Origin: Curvularia sp. ZM96
Taxonomy: Eukaryota > Ascomycota > Dothideomycetes > Pleosporales > Pleosporaceae
DNA: 64,000 nt
NCBI GenBank assembly: GCA_022457065.1
Contig: JAJGBQ010000001.1
Span: 6,572,001-6,636,000 of the forward strand
Direction of reading: 5' to 3'
Below are positions 21,691 to 31,590 of this stretch, piece after piece. Both the position numbers and the translations under genes were made by a program. Under the pieces are notes generated by a model. That model did not search any database. It saw only the letters and a program-made list of their open reading frames with translations, and was not told the DNA's origin. Every line of letters begins with the position of its first letter. Positions within the stretch are counted from its first letter, which is position 1.

Positions 21691-22389
21691 ACATCATGAT
21701 TCAATACCGGTTCATACTAGACCACTTGCATCCCTTACTTAGCGATACCCTTTTTCTTTGCATTTTCATCATCTCTACAGACCGCATTCCCCATCTCATT
21801 CTCGTAAAATCATTGTATCAACACCAGGTCCGTGCCCTTATGGTAGCACAAGACTTGTATTTTTTTCATCTACTGTCCTTAAAACAACTTCCTTCTTATA
21901 CCCGTCCTGAGGACGTTTGTCATGACACATGGACTGGATCTAATGTTTTTGTACCTTTGAATATACCCTAAGATTGGAGTTGGATAAGGGCAGTCTTGAC
22001 CTGGTAGCACCAAAATTAAATAGCATACTGCATTAAATTTATACTCTCTCTCCTATACTCGCTTGTAAAGATATGCAAATTTTGCAAAGCATTGTGTAGT
22101 CTCCGTTTGCTGCTGGACTTGAGGTCCGAGCACTTTGCCTCCCATTGGTCAATTGCCTTTCACCATCACAACAACCTGTGCCAAGACATCACTGTGGAGA
22201 CAACTAGTGCGTAGGTACAAACACTGCTTGCTCTTATTGCTACCAGGCAGCTCGCTCCTTGATAGAAACGACGCGTCTCTACTTGTTTACCCTCATACAA
22301 GCTACTTTCTTCCACCCACCACTTTCTTGACGCTTATCTCACTTTCTATCAACACACGCTTTCTAAAGCCTACAAGTACATCCGCCACC
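21691..22389. other. Intergenic (3' UTR then promoter)
   Basis: An AT-richer stretch between two plus-strand genes. The frame of the next gene stays open back to 22135, but the GCCACCATG context at 22390 is the better start. No other feature was recognised. Confidence 0.45.
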
Positions 22390-23911
22390 ATGTTGGCACT
22401 CAAGATCATCCCGGCGCTGTTCAGCGTCTGGCTCTGGACGAAGACGCCCAAGCCCACGCCTGTCGTGGATGTCGTCGAGGTTAAGACGCTGTTCGTCGAG
22501 GCGCCAAAGATTTGGCCCACGATCGTTGTCACCAAGACTGTTGGCAGTAAGTTTACCCTGATAGCTATATAGCTATGGCACTCGTGGCAAGAATGATACT
22601 GACTCGATGGCAGCTCCGACCATCCAGGTCGAGTCCACTGTTCCTCTGGTGACAATCACCACCACTGCTTCGGCAGTCTTCTTCAAGGACACCCCAACTC
22701 CTCTGCCGCCATCCCCCCATGCCTCTCCCCGCCCTTACCCTTTTCCTCCTTCGTCGGAGCCTGCTTACCTGGGCTTCGCATACCTCCTTTCCTCTCTGGC
22801 GGCACCGCGATACTCGGTCCTCGACCTGGTCGCGAGTACCTTCCTGGGCTTCATCACCATCTGGTTGCTCTACCGTTTCCCTCTTCTGATCCACATTCAG
22901 TGCATTAGAAGGGTGGCCATACAGTCTCGCAATCTGACCTTCGTCGGCATACTCTGCGCCGTTCAGCAGAAATGCCAGTACGTCGAAGAGTTCATCGACT
23001 GCACTGTATGGTACCACGGGCACCAGAATCTCCTCCTCGGTCTTCTCGTTTGGCTTTGGGGACTTTGCTCTTCCCGGACCCTCTTCTCCTGCTTGCTCGT
23101 CTACGTCGTCGGTATGATGGGCTTCCTCAAGTGGGGCTTGTTCAAGCAAGGGGTCATCCGGAACTGGCAAGTCATCACTGCCTTGAGAGACTGGGTGCTC
23201 AGGAAGGCTCAGGCCTGGTACGAACACCGTGAGGCTCTGAGGCGGATCGACAAGGTCTTCGAGCGTCCCATCGCCGAGATCTCGATTGTCGAGTGCCTCT
23301 TCCCGGACATGTGCGGTACCATACCGAACCACCCCACCTTCGTCCTGATCGTCAAGGCCATGGTCACCGACTTCTCTTGTTTCCTCGGAAACATCTGTGT
23401 GCTCGTCAAGAACGACCGCCTTCAACTTTGGAGGCGGATCGTGCCTCACACAAAGGAGATGGTCATCACCACTCTGACCACTCTCTTCGGCTACGACGAG
23501 AAGGACTTGGTGTGGGTCGGATTCATGGCTTGCTACCGTCGGTTCCTGGGTTGCCTCCGTTGGGGTTTCGAGATGAGTCTCTACGGAGCTCGCGAGAAGT
23601 GCTTCCCGGCACTGAAGACGTTCCTGGCCGCGGTTTACTACTGGCTTCCGACTATACGGCTCTTCATTTTCCATCCGGCTGCGGTACTACGCAAGCCGAG
23701 AGAGTACGTCGAGCCGCCGCGCCGCACACCCGCCAAGTCAATCAGCCAGGAGGCATTCTTGCAGGAAATGCGGACAAAGTATCCTCCTCCCCCTCGACCA
23801 GAATGGACGGAGGACCTTTTCGTCACGCGCCTCGGCATGAAGCCCCTGTCGCGCAATCCTGCGCTCTGGGAGGCGTCACCGCGGAGCCGGAAGTATCCTA
23901 GGTTCTCTTAG
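22390..23911 (+). CDS. Orphan multi-pass membrane protein
   Basis: Two predicted exons, 22390-22546 and 22614-23911, give about 484 residues. The start has a textbook GCCACC ATG context and the 67-bp intron begins GTAAGT. The N-terminus is hydrophobic (LKIIPALFSVWLW), followed by a Thr/Val-rich stretch. Hydrophobic, aromatic segments follow (VASTFLGFITIWLLYRF; LLLGLLVWLWGLCSSRTLF; LLVYVVGMMGFLKW), then a part rich in Cys and Arg. Codons end mostly in C or G and the reverse strand is also open for 369 codons, so base use is strongly skewed. I recognise no family. It sits directly upstream of four repeat families. A membrane protein is likely; the rest is unknown. Confidence 0.65.
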
Positions 23912-23997
23912 GTGCTCTCTTGGTGTCCAAGGTCGTCTCGCCATGGTTCATCTTCTGGTTGTCGGGACTTCTCACTCGATCGTCCTTGTTCTCTATT

Positions 23998-24486
23998 GAC
24001 AATGCCGAATGCCACCGCTGGCTTTATGCCTGAAGGTCCCCGGCTCGTCCTCTCCTCTCTCTCTGTTTTGTCATGACTCCCGTCACGAGTCTCCTCTCCT
24101 CACTGTCGACAACGCCGAACGCCACCGCTGGCTTTAAGCCTGAAGGTCCCCGGCACGACTCTCCTCTTTCTCTCTCGTCATGACACCTCTCTCTCTTTCT
24201 CTCTCGACAATGCCGAACGCCACCGATGGCTCTCATGCCTGAAGGTCCCCGGCACAAAACATCTCTTGACAACGCTGAACGCCACCGATGGCTCTCATGC
24301 CTGAAGGTCCCCAGCACCTCCCTCCTCCCTCGAGTCGTACGACACTTCTCTATATCTCGACAATGCCGAATGCCACCGATGGCTATATGCCTGAAGGTCC
24401 CCGGCACGACTCTTTCTCTTCGAGTCGAAAACCTCTTGACAATGCCGAAAGCCACCGATGGCGTACGCCTGAAGGTCCCCGGCACA
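23998..24486 (+). repeat. Six-copy interspersed array of a roughly 50-bp foldable unit
   Basis: Copies begin near 23998, 24108, 24206, 24268, 24359 and 24438. Each reads GACAAYGCYGAA, then GCCACCGMTGGC, a variable 4-6 bases, and GCCTGAAGGTCCCCRGC. Copies are separated by unlike CT-rich spacers, 13-62 bp long, so the unit is conserved more than its surroundings. In every copy the first and last bases can pair (GCCG with CGGC). In the fourth copy both sides changed (GCTG with CAGC), keeping the pairing. An inner GCCA/TGGC hairpin is kept in all six. The array does not maintain one reading frame. Confidence 0.85.
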
Positions 24487-24509
24487 TCTCTCGTCAACCG
24501 ACGCTACAT

Positions 24510-24611
24510 GCAGTTCACTCGTCTAGTGGATTGCTGTAGTTGTCGGACGTCTCTTCACTCTCTCGTCGAACGACACCATGTCTCCCGCAGTCCACTCGTC
24601 TAGTGGACTGC
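24510..24611 (+). repeat. Two copies of a 25-bp inverted-repeat element
   Basis: Copy one is 24510-24534 and copy two 24587-24611. Copy two is a perfect 10-bp inverted repeat (GCAGTCCACT / AGTGGACTGC) around the 5-base loop CGTCT. Copy one differs by two C-to-T changes, which in RNA would give G-U wobble pairs. A degenerate third relative that has lost the right arm lies near 24708. Confidence 0.75.
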
Positions 24612-24956
24612 CGGTTTCGTCGAACGACCGTTCTTCTTCTGGTCTCTGGTCTCCGGTCCTCGTCTTCTGGATCGCTGGTATTGGCGAACGTCTCTTCGCC
24701 ATACCACGCAGCTCACTCGTCTTCTTCGCTGCTGTACTTGTCGCACGCTTCCTCGTCAAGCTCTGGCGAGCGACATTCCTCCAAGTCTCGTCCCGTCCGC
24801 ACGTCTCGTCCGCTGCCATTTCAAAGCCACGCAGCTGTTCGTCGTCCAACAAGCTCCCCAGGACGACCGACGTCGCGACGCACCGCGCGCCCTTGAGCGT
24901 ACGTGGTGCCGGGTCTCCAGGACCCTCCCGTCGACACCCCCCTCCTCGCCCCCGAA

Positions 24957-25230
24957 GCAGCAGGTATAGTCCCCTCGCGGTGCCTGAGCGGCCCTCCAAC
25001 CCACGTCTACCCCACGAACAAAGCTCCGTTCTGCTAGGCCAAAATTTCCCCCATACAGCAGGTATAGTCCCTCCGCGGTGCCTGAGCAGCTGGATTTCTC
25101 CGAGAGGAGGATGAAAGCTCCGTTCTGTCGGGATTTTGGTTCGATGCAGCAGGTATAGCCCTTTACGGTGCCTGAGCAGCTAATTGTTCTGGATTGACTT
25201 GGGTGACGGCCCCGTTCTGTAAGGATTTGG
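24957..25230 (+). repeat. Three-copy tandem repeat, period about 90-99 bp
   Basis: The block GCAGCAGGTATAG followed by CGGTGCCTGAGC occurs at 24957, 25056 (first base differs) and 25146. A second block, with core CCGTTCTG, occurs near 25020, 25114 and 25206, one per unit. CAGGTA and TGCCTG within the first block can form a 6-bp stem with one G-U pair. Confidence 0.8.
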
Positions 25231-25340
25231 CGCTTGAGGAGGTGAGTATGTGTCTTTGTGGAGGGTTCCTGCTAAAAGTTTGGTTGATGATGGGTTGGTG
25301 GTGGAAAGCTGGAGTCGGAGACTCCCTTGTTTTGTTCGTT

Positions 25341-25521
25341 GTATATGTTCTGTTTACGACTTGTATATGTTTTTCTGTTCGCTGTATATGTTTTCTTGTA
25401 CGACTGGTATATGTTTTCTTGTATGACTGGTATATGTCCTTCTGTATACCTTGTATATGTTTCTTTTCATGTCTTGTATATGTTTCTTTGTATCACTTGT
25501 ATATGTTTCTCTGTACGATGG
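25341..25521 (+). repeat. 23-bp minisatellite, eight copies
   Basis: GTATATG begins units at 25341, 25363, 25384, 25407, 25430, 25453, 25476 and 25499; the last six units are exactly 23 bp apart. The consensus is GTATATGTTTTCTTGTACGA followed by three more bases. Because 23 is not a multiple of three, translation cycles through frames; the open frames across it look like repeat artefacts. Confidence 0.9.
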
Positions 25522-26021
25522 ACCATGTACTCATATTTGTACTTGTACTTGTATTTGCTTCTTGCTTCATGGTTGTTTCCAGGGCGTTCTGGGTGTTTGG
25601 CAGGGAAGATACCCGTTTCTTTGTTTCTGAATAGATGTTTTAACACACTTTCTCATTTCCGCATGCTGCGTGTTTTCACGAGTGAAGATGGACGATCTAG
25701 TGTTCCCAGCGTGGCTATCCATCTTGAACTAACAGCCACAGCTTTCCCGCGATGATCACGTGCAGACAGCTCTAGTCTACAGATAGAACACCATGCTTGA
25801 TATCATCCTTCAGAAACTGCGCTTGACATGAAACAAATGTAGTCACCATTGGCGTTGACGATCAGGGCGTAGTGCGAGCGCAAGGCTACCCCACCATGCC
25901 CCACCTACGCAATAGCCCAATTGCCTGTTCCTGAGCTGCCAATTGACACGACAACAGCCACACCTCCTTCACGCCACGGCCGACCCCGCCCTGTTTTCGA
26001 AACCTCCCTGATCCTTCAAAC
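25522..26021. other. Promoter region of the N-myristoyltransferase gene
   Basis: About 500 bp between the minisatellite and the NMT start, with no gene recognised. The final 100 bp are C-rich leader-like sequence. Confidence 0.45.
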
Positions 26022-27766
26022 ATGCCTCAGGAAGCTTCCAAGGTCTCCGATCCCGACGCGGAGTCCAAAGCAGTCGCCGAATCGAGCAAACAACCAGAGG
26101 TCGAGCCTGCGAACGAAAGCGGCGATGAGGGTGAGGCGGTAGAAGGGGCCGAGGGCGCGACAAAGAAGAAAAGCAAGAAGAACAAGCTCAAGGATGCACT
26201 CAGCGGCAAGGGAAAGTCGGGCGAGGTTACAGATTTGAATGCACCCGCGGGAGGAATTCTTCCCAAGGAAGCCATAAACATGCTGCTCGCGAACAACCCT
26301 GCCCTGGCGAACGAGCTCCAGGGCAAGGTGAACAACAAGGACGACCTACAGAAGCTGATCCAGAAGCTCAACATCAACGAGATGCTGACAGGGCTGGCAC
26401 CACAAGGTGGTCAGAAAGACATGGCCAGTCACGCATTCTGGAAGACACAACCTGTGCCCAGCTTCGACGAGATGGCAAACAAGGAGAAGATCAAGGACGG
26501 ACCGATCAAGGAGATCAACATCGACGAAGTTGACAAGAAGCCAAGCCCGATGTACCCCGGTTTCGAATGGGTTACTATGGATTTGGAGGAAGAGAAGCAG
26601 CTGGAGGAAGTCTACGAGCTGCTCACCAACCACTACGTTGAGGATAAGGATGCGACGTTCCGCTTCAAATACTCGCCGTCGTTCTTGAACTGGTACGATA
26701 TCGAAAGGGCGGAAGTAGACTAGAGCTAACAATGGCAGGGCACTCAAAGCACCGGGTTGGAAGAAGGAATGGCACGTGGGCGTCCGCGCAACCGCCTCAG
26801 GCAAGCTGGTAGCGTTCATCTCTGGCATACCCATTCAGATGCGAGTCCGCGACAAGGTCCTCAACTGCTCCGAGGTCAACTTCCTCTGCGTCCACAAGAA
26901 GCTCCGTTCGAAGCGGTTAGCACCGGTGCTGATTAAGGAGATCACCCGCCGTTGCTATGTGGAAGGCACATTCCAGGCTGTATATACTGTTGGCTCTTTG
27001 TTGCCCACTCCTGTCTCGACTGCCCGATACTTCCATCGCGCCATCAACTGGGAAAAGCTATACGATGTCGGCTTCTCTCCCCTTCCCCACGGTAGCACCA
27101 AACAGCGCCAGGTCGTACGGTACAAGCTGCCAGATACCACATCTACCCCCGGACTCCGTGAAATGGAGGACAAGGACGTTGATGCGACGCTGAGCCTCCT
27201 ACAGCGATACCTCGAACGCATGGACATGGCGCAGGTATTCAACAAAACCGAGTTTGAGCACTGGATGGCACCAAAGGAGAAGCCCAAGGAGCAGGTTGTC
27301 TGGAGCTACGTCGTGGAAGACCCCCAGACCCACAAGATCACGGATTACTTCTCCTTCTACAACCTTGAGAGCACTGTCATCGGCAACAAGAAGCACAACA
27401 CCATCAAGGCGGCATATCTCTTCTACTACGCGACTGAGACTGCGTTCGAGAAGGATGATGCGAAGCTGAAGCAACGGCTGAATTTGCTGATGAAGGACGC
27501 GCTGATCCTAGCAAAGAAGGTAAGTCTGTTGAACACTCATGAGTCGTGTGTCACACTAACACGGTCAGGCTGAATTCGACGTCTTCAACGCGCTCACATT
27601 GCTTGACAACCCACTCTTCCTCGAAGAGCAGCGCTTCGGCGCTGGAGACGGTTCGTTACATTACTACTTCTACAACTACCGCGCGGCGCCAATCCCCGGC
27701 GGCATCGACTCAAGGAACCAGGCGAGCAAGGACCATATGGGTGGCATTGGATTAGTTATGCTGTAG
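26022..27766 (+). CDS. NMT1: Glycylpeptide N-tetradecanoyltransferase (N-myristoyltransferase)
   Basis: Three predicted exons, 26022-26692, 26739-27519 and 27569-27766, give about 549 residues. The junctions give FLNW-ALKAPGWK and ILAKK-AEFDVFNAL, both continuous with the family. The enzyme moves myristate from myristoyl-CoA to the N-terminal glycine of target proteins in the cytosol and at ribosomes. The N-terminus carries a Lys-rich tract (TKKKSKKNKLKDAL), used in this family for ribosome association. Family blocks include MYPGFEWVTMD, EVNFLCVHKKLRSKRLAPVL, VYTVGSLLPTPVSTARYFHR and the C-terminal GGIGLVML, whose terminal carboxylate acts as catalytic base. A predicted substrate (MGAGASK...) is encoded at 58924. 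Confidence 0.95.
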
Positions 27767-28533
27767 TCAATCCCAGGGAGCCAGTACGTCTGAAAAATGT
27801 TTAGTTTTCTTTCGAAGTAAGTCCGTGGAAGACGGCATCAAAGTTGATGATACCAGGCGGGCGTGTTTAGCGTTTCCCAAATTGGGCAGTGCAGCAGTTG
27901 ATATCAATTCTTCGGCTTATTTGTCCCATATTCGTTATGTGTACCAGAATCTCAAGCAGCGCCAAGGCAATGCATTCCTGGTTCGTCAGTGCTGAAGTGG
28001 AGCAAACTCAGAGGAAGCTTAGCCAATCTATCATGGCTTACAAGCCCTCTATTAGTACATAACCACAAGTTACAGGCAAACGCTGTGCAATATGATTAGA
28101 GTGACTGGCAAGCCTCGCCCTGCGTCTAGGCACCGACGTCACATGCTCAGCCTGGTGGTTGGTTATGTGTTAGCTCTCCCGCTTGTGCAACACGCTCATT
28201 GGGCAAGTGCGACTGCATCCATCTCAATCCGTGGTTGGTAACTTTGTTCCCACTTTGGTTACAGCCTTTCGTATTCACCTTTATTTCTTTCTCTTCAAAC
28301 CCCCGCCGTCTATACAAGCCAGAGTTCTCACCCTCACTTGCTCTTAACGTCATCGGTCCCTCAACAACAGCACGTGCTGGCCGTTTGCCAAACGCGACGC
28401 GCGCTGCAGTGAATCTAGACCGGCTCCCCAGGCCCCCGCGTTACCTCATCTACTATATTTGGTGTTGATACCCACTCCACCAGCTCCGACCCCGGCCCCC
28501 AACCCGTCAGCCTCATGCGCAGCACTTACTGCT
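27767..28533. other. Intergenic (3' UTR then promoter)
   Basis: No supportable gene. The next gene's frame is open back to 28459 with non-ATG codons. CTTTTTATTTCTTTCTC-type pyrimidine tracts near 28280 may mark the transcription start region. Confidence 0.45.
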
Positions 28534-31500
28534 ATGGATGCCTTTTACCATCAACGCCGTCAGCATAGAGAACAAAGGATGGATCAGAACTACGAAGACG
28601 ACGAGGAGCATGACCCAGACTATCTTCTGGCATTGAGACTGTCGGCGGAGCTCAATGGCCCAGGAGGACCATCTGGTATTGCTCGACCACGCGACAGTAA
28701 GAAGAAGGTGACTGATATGCTATCTGTATTCAAGGGAGACCAGGCACATGACAAGTCGCAAACGAAACGAAAATCGTCTGGCGCCCTGTTGCTGCCGAGA
28801 GCGACAAGCAGTTCAACACGTGAGTTGGCTTCAGGAACGGGCGAGAAGCCGATCAGAGAGGTCAACTATGAACCAGAGACATCGTCCGCATGTTCCATCT
28901 TGAACACCTTTTCGGAATTCACGCATCACATCAAGACCCGCCGGTGCAATGAATGCAAAGAGCCACTCTTTGCGTCGAAAGTTGATGTTCTCACCCCATT
29001 CCAAAACTGGATGGATGGTGTCGTCGACAGATTGTCGTGCACTGTTAGATGCAAGAGCTGTGCAGCATCTGCATGCATTGCCTGCACACCAGAGCCATTT
29101 TCCAAGCTTTCCAAGAGCAGGATTCGAGATAACAAACAAGAAGTCGCCTGGTGCTGTGTTAGCGGTCGGCTATTCCTGATATGGACATTGCTTTGCGGAT
29201 TCGACTCGCATCTTTCAGAGTCGAGAAAGGTCGACAAAACTGCGAAGCCACCAAAGCCTGAAACAAGCTCAAGTCATTCCAACCATGGCAAGAGAAGTAT
29301 GGCATCCGTACTGGGCGGCGTAGGCTATGGAGGCTCTCGGTATTCGCAGAGCTACTTGCCCAAAGGAACAGGCTACGACAGTGTTGGCGACGATGAGATC
29401 GACTACTACGATTCTGACTTCGAGGCAGAAATACAAGACCTTCTCAAAGCAACTGGTTATTCCCCAGGCCCCCGGAAAACTTCCGAACCTGCACAAAAGA
29501 AGGAGAGTGTGACAAAAGCGCAGAGAGCACAGATGAGCGAAGACAGACTCGGCAAGCTAATACTTGGCTTCTTGACAGACCTTCTTCCGTCCCTAGAGCG
29601 AGAGACTTGCTTCGACTATGATCCGCCTGTTGCAGTCCTTGAGATGCTCACAGGTAGCAAGGTACTAAACTACTGCGCCGAACTCTTACGGAACGATTCG
29701 CTAGTCGATATCGTCAGGCGCAAGGACCTGTACCAGAATCTTTTCAGCTTCTTGACGGTATTGGGCTCGCACTCTAGTACTGGCGAGGCTCTATTTTGCG
29801 TTCGTTCTATGCGTTCAGAACCTATCAATCTCCTCACGTTATCATTCTGCGAAGACCTTGGATTGAAGGAAAATGTCCCATCACTTGCAGACGGCTTGCG
29901 AAACCTCACCGCACAGAGCTCTTTGGTGCTCCAAAATGCTGCAAGGAATCAAGCCGATTTTGCAGGCGATGACGGCCTTGCTATGCTGGGGATTTGCCGT
30001 CAAGTGTCGAGCCTCGCAGAATTTATTCAAGCGAACAACCCACAGCACACCAACAGCAAGGAAAAGGTTGTGGAGTCAAATATCCCCGAAGAGCTTCGTT
30101 TCGCCAGTGTCGAGGAAAAGCAAATCTTACCGACGTACATGTTTGCTTCGGATGCAATGAAGCTAGACACGTCCCAGCCAGGACGGTTTAAGCGCTTGAT
30201 CACCGAGATAACTACACTACAGACAGGTTTGCCGCCAGGCATTTTCGTTCGGTATTGCGAAAACAGACCGGACATTCTCAAATGCGTCATCATCGGGCCT
30301 GTTGGAACACCGTATGAAAACGGCATGTTCGAGTTCGATATCTTGTGTGGTGCAAACTTCCCAAATGAACCTCCTCAGGTCGGCTTCAAAGGCACAGGAG
30401 GCGGAAGAGCAGCCATCAACCCGAATCTCTACCCTGATGGAAAGGTCTGTCTTTCCTTACTCGGCACATGGGCGGGAGAGCGTTGGGATCCCAAAAAGTC
30501 GACACTGCTCCAGGTGCTCGTCTCGATCCAAGCTATGATTCTATGCGCGGAGCCGTGGTACAATGAGCCAGGCAGAGAAGCCGATTACAATCCACTCACT
30601 GCAGACAGCCCATCAGCAAGGTACAACAGGATTGTCCGTATGGAGACAGTGCGCCATGCACTACTGCATCATTGGTTGAAGGAGACTCCTGAGCTCTGGA
30701 AGGATGTGGTTACTCACCACTTCACGCAGCACGGCAACGACATTCTCAAGAAGGCAGAAGAGTGGGCAAACGATGCAGCAAGGGCAGCAAAGTGGCCGCA
30801 GAAGCGACGACATCCAGGCGAGTTTCCATATCAATGGGCCTATCCCGTAACGCCTGAAGCCCGTGACGGAGAAACCGCCTTCAAGCCAGCCCCGGAAAGT
30901 CTGGTGTGCAAATTGCAAGAAGCACTCAAGAAATATGGCGCTACGTACAAGATCAACTACGTCCCTCCGCCTCCCTCGCCTCCATCTCCGCCGACTCGGC
31001 CGCGTTCAGACTCGGTTTCTTCACCTCTTTTTCCACCACCATCAGCACCACCTCTGCACTTCTCATCACCGTGGGGAGCACAAGATTCCCAATACTTGAC
31101 AATTCCCGGTTATTCAAACTTTAACAGCGCAGCGGAGTTTCATCAGTCCTTCCATCTTTCCCCGTTTGCGCCCGGCGCGGGTCGTGGTGGCATAAGTGGC
31201 GCACCTCCTGGTTTCGGTGCTCCCGTTGTCGGCTCAGGATCGCAAGCAACAAACCCTCCGCCTGGCCCTCTGATTGCGAGTTCCTCGGGTCCACCGAGCT
31301 CCAACACCAGATCGGCTGCGCGCGGTCGGGGTGGTGGCACTGAAGCAAGCTCGCATCGTGGCCGGGGTGGTGGCGTTGAAGCAAGTTCATATGGTGGACG
31401 GGGTGGCTCAAGTCAAGGCCATCTTACTGCGTTTGGTCGTGGTGGAGGCGCAATCGGTTTCGATCTTTCTACTCAGCCATACTCTGAATACTTCAGCTCA

Positions 31501-31590
31501 ACCACGACACATGGAGGACGTGGAAGTTTGGGCCGTGGCCGTGGCCGTGGAGGTGGACGCGGCGACCGTGGAGGTCGAGGAGTCCATTGA
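28534..31590 (+). CDS. E2 ubiquitin-conjugating enzyme with Cys-rich region and RGG tail
   Basis: A single exon of about 1018 residues from the ATG at 28534 (MDAFYHQRRQ). A Cys-rich patch at about 134-190 (RRCNECKEPLF; CTVRCKSCAASACIACTP) may bind zinc. A UBC fold lies at about 550-720, with the active Cys639 in YPDGKVCLSLLGTW and the upstream GPVGTPYENGMFEFDI block. The closest types are the large E2/E3-like enzymes (UBE2O and BIRC6 class), which load ubiquitin and act without a separate E3. The last 90 residues are an RGG/RGRG tail, typical of RNA binding and arginine methylation. A Pro-rich stretch (PPPPSPPSPPTRP) joins the two. The joint E2 and RGG layout is unusual. Confidence 0.9.
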   Translation: MDAFYHQRRQHREQRMDQNYEDDEEHDPDYLLALRLSAELNGPGGPSGIARPRDSKKKVTDMLSVFKGDQAHDKSQTKRKSSGALLLPRATSSSTRELASGTGEKPIREVNYEPETSSACSILNTFSEFTHHIKTRRCNECKEPLFASKVDVLTPFQNWMDGVVDRLSCTVRCKSCAASACIACTPEPFSKLSKSRIRDNKQEVAWCCVSGRLFLIWTLLCGFDSHLSESRKVDKTAKPPKPETSSSHSNHGKRSMASVLGGVGYGGSRYSQSYLPKGTGYDSVGDDEIDYYDSDFEAEIQDLLKATGYSPGPRKTSEPAQKKESVTKAQRAQMSEDRLGKLILGFLTDLLPSLERETCFDYDPPVAVLEMLTGSKVLNYCAELLRNDSLVDIVRRKDLYQNLFSFLTVLGSHSSTGEALFCVRSMRSEPINLLTLSFCEDLGLKENVPSLADGLRNLTAQSSLVLQNAARNQADFAGDDGLAMLGICRQVSSLAEFIQANNPQHTNSKEKVVESNIPEELRFASVEEKQILPTYMFASDAMKLDTSQPGRFKRLITEITTLQTGLPPGIFVRYCENRPDILKCVIIGPVGTPYENGMFEFDILCGANFPNEPPQVGFKGTGGGRAAINPNLYPDGKVCLSLLGTWAGERWDPKKSTLLQVLVSIQAMILCAEPWYNEPGREADYNPLTADSPSARYNRIVRMETVRHALLHHWLKETPELWKDVVTHHFTQHGNDILKKAEEWANDAARAAKWPQKRRHPGEFPYQWAYPVTPEARDGETAFKPAPESLVCKLQEALKKYGATYKINYVPPPPSPPSPPTRPRSDSVSSPLFPPPSAPPLHFSSPWGAQDSQYLTIPGYSNFNSAAEFHQSFHLSPFAPGAGRGGISGAPPGFGAPVVGSGSQATNPPPGPLIASSSGPPSSNTRSAARGRGGGTEASSHRGRGGGVEASSYGGRGGSSQGHLTAFGRGGGAIGFDLSTQPYSEYFSSTTTHGGRGSLGRGRGRGGGRGDRGGRGVH

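Noticed and set aside
22565..23674. 369-codon open frame antisense to the orphan membrane gene
   Set aside because: Composition is acidic and hydrophilic without domain pattern, as expected when a strongly C/G-ending gene is read backwards. The sense gene has a Kozak-like start, an intron and hydrophobic segments.
24024..24603. Open frames across the 50-bp array (both strands)
   Set aside because: The repeat spacing is not a multiple of three, so the same unit is read in different frames in turn. No frame is kept across copies.
24578..25114. 178-codon plus-strand frame with a hydrophobic stretch
   Set aside because: It is built from pieces of two repeat families and Ser/Arg/Pro-rich filler, and the minus strand is also open. 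It looks like GC-rich chance coding.
25194..25755. Aromatic-rich open frames over the minisatellite
   Set aside because: Two forward frames are open at once, which follows from the absence of stops in a 23-bp unit, not from coding.
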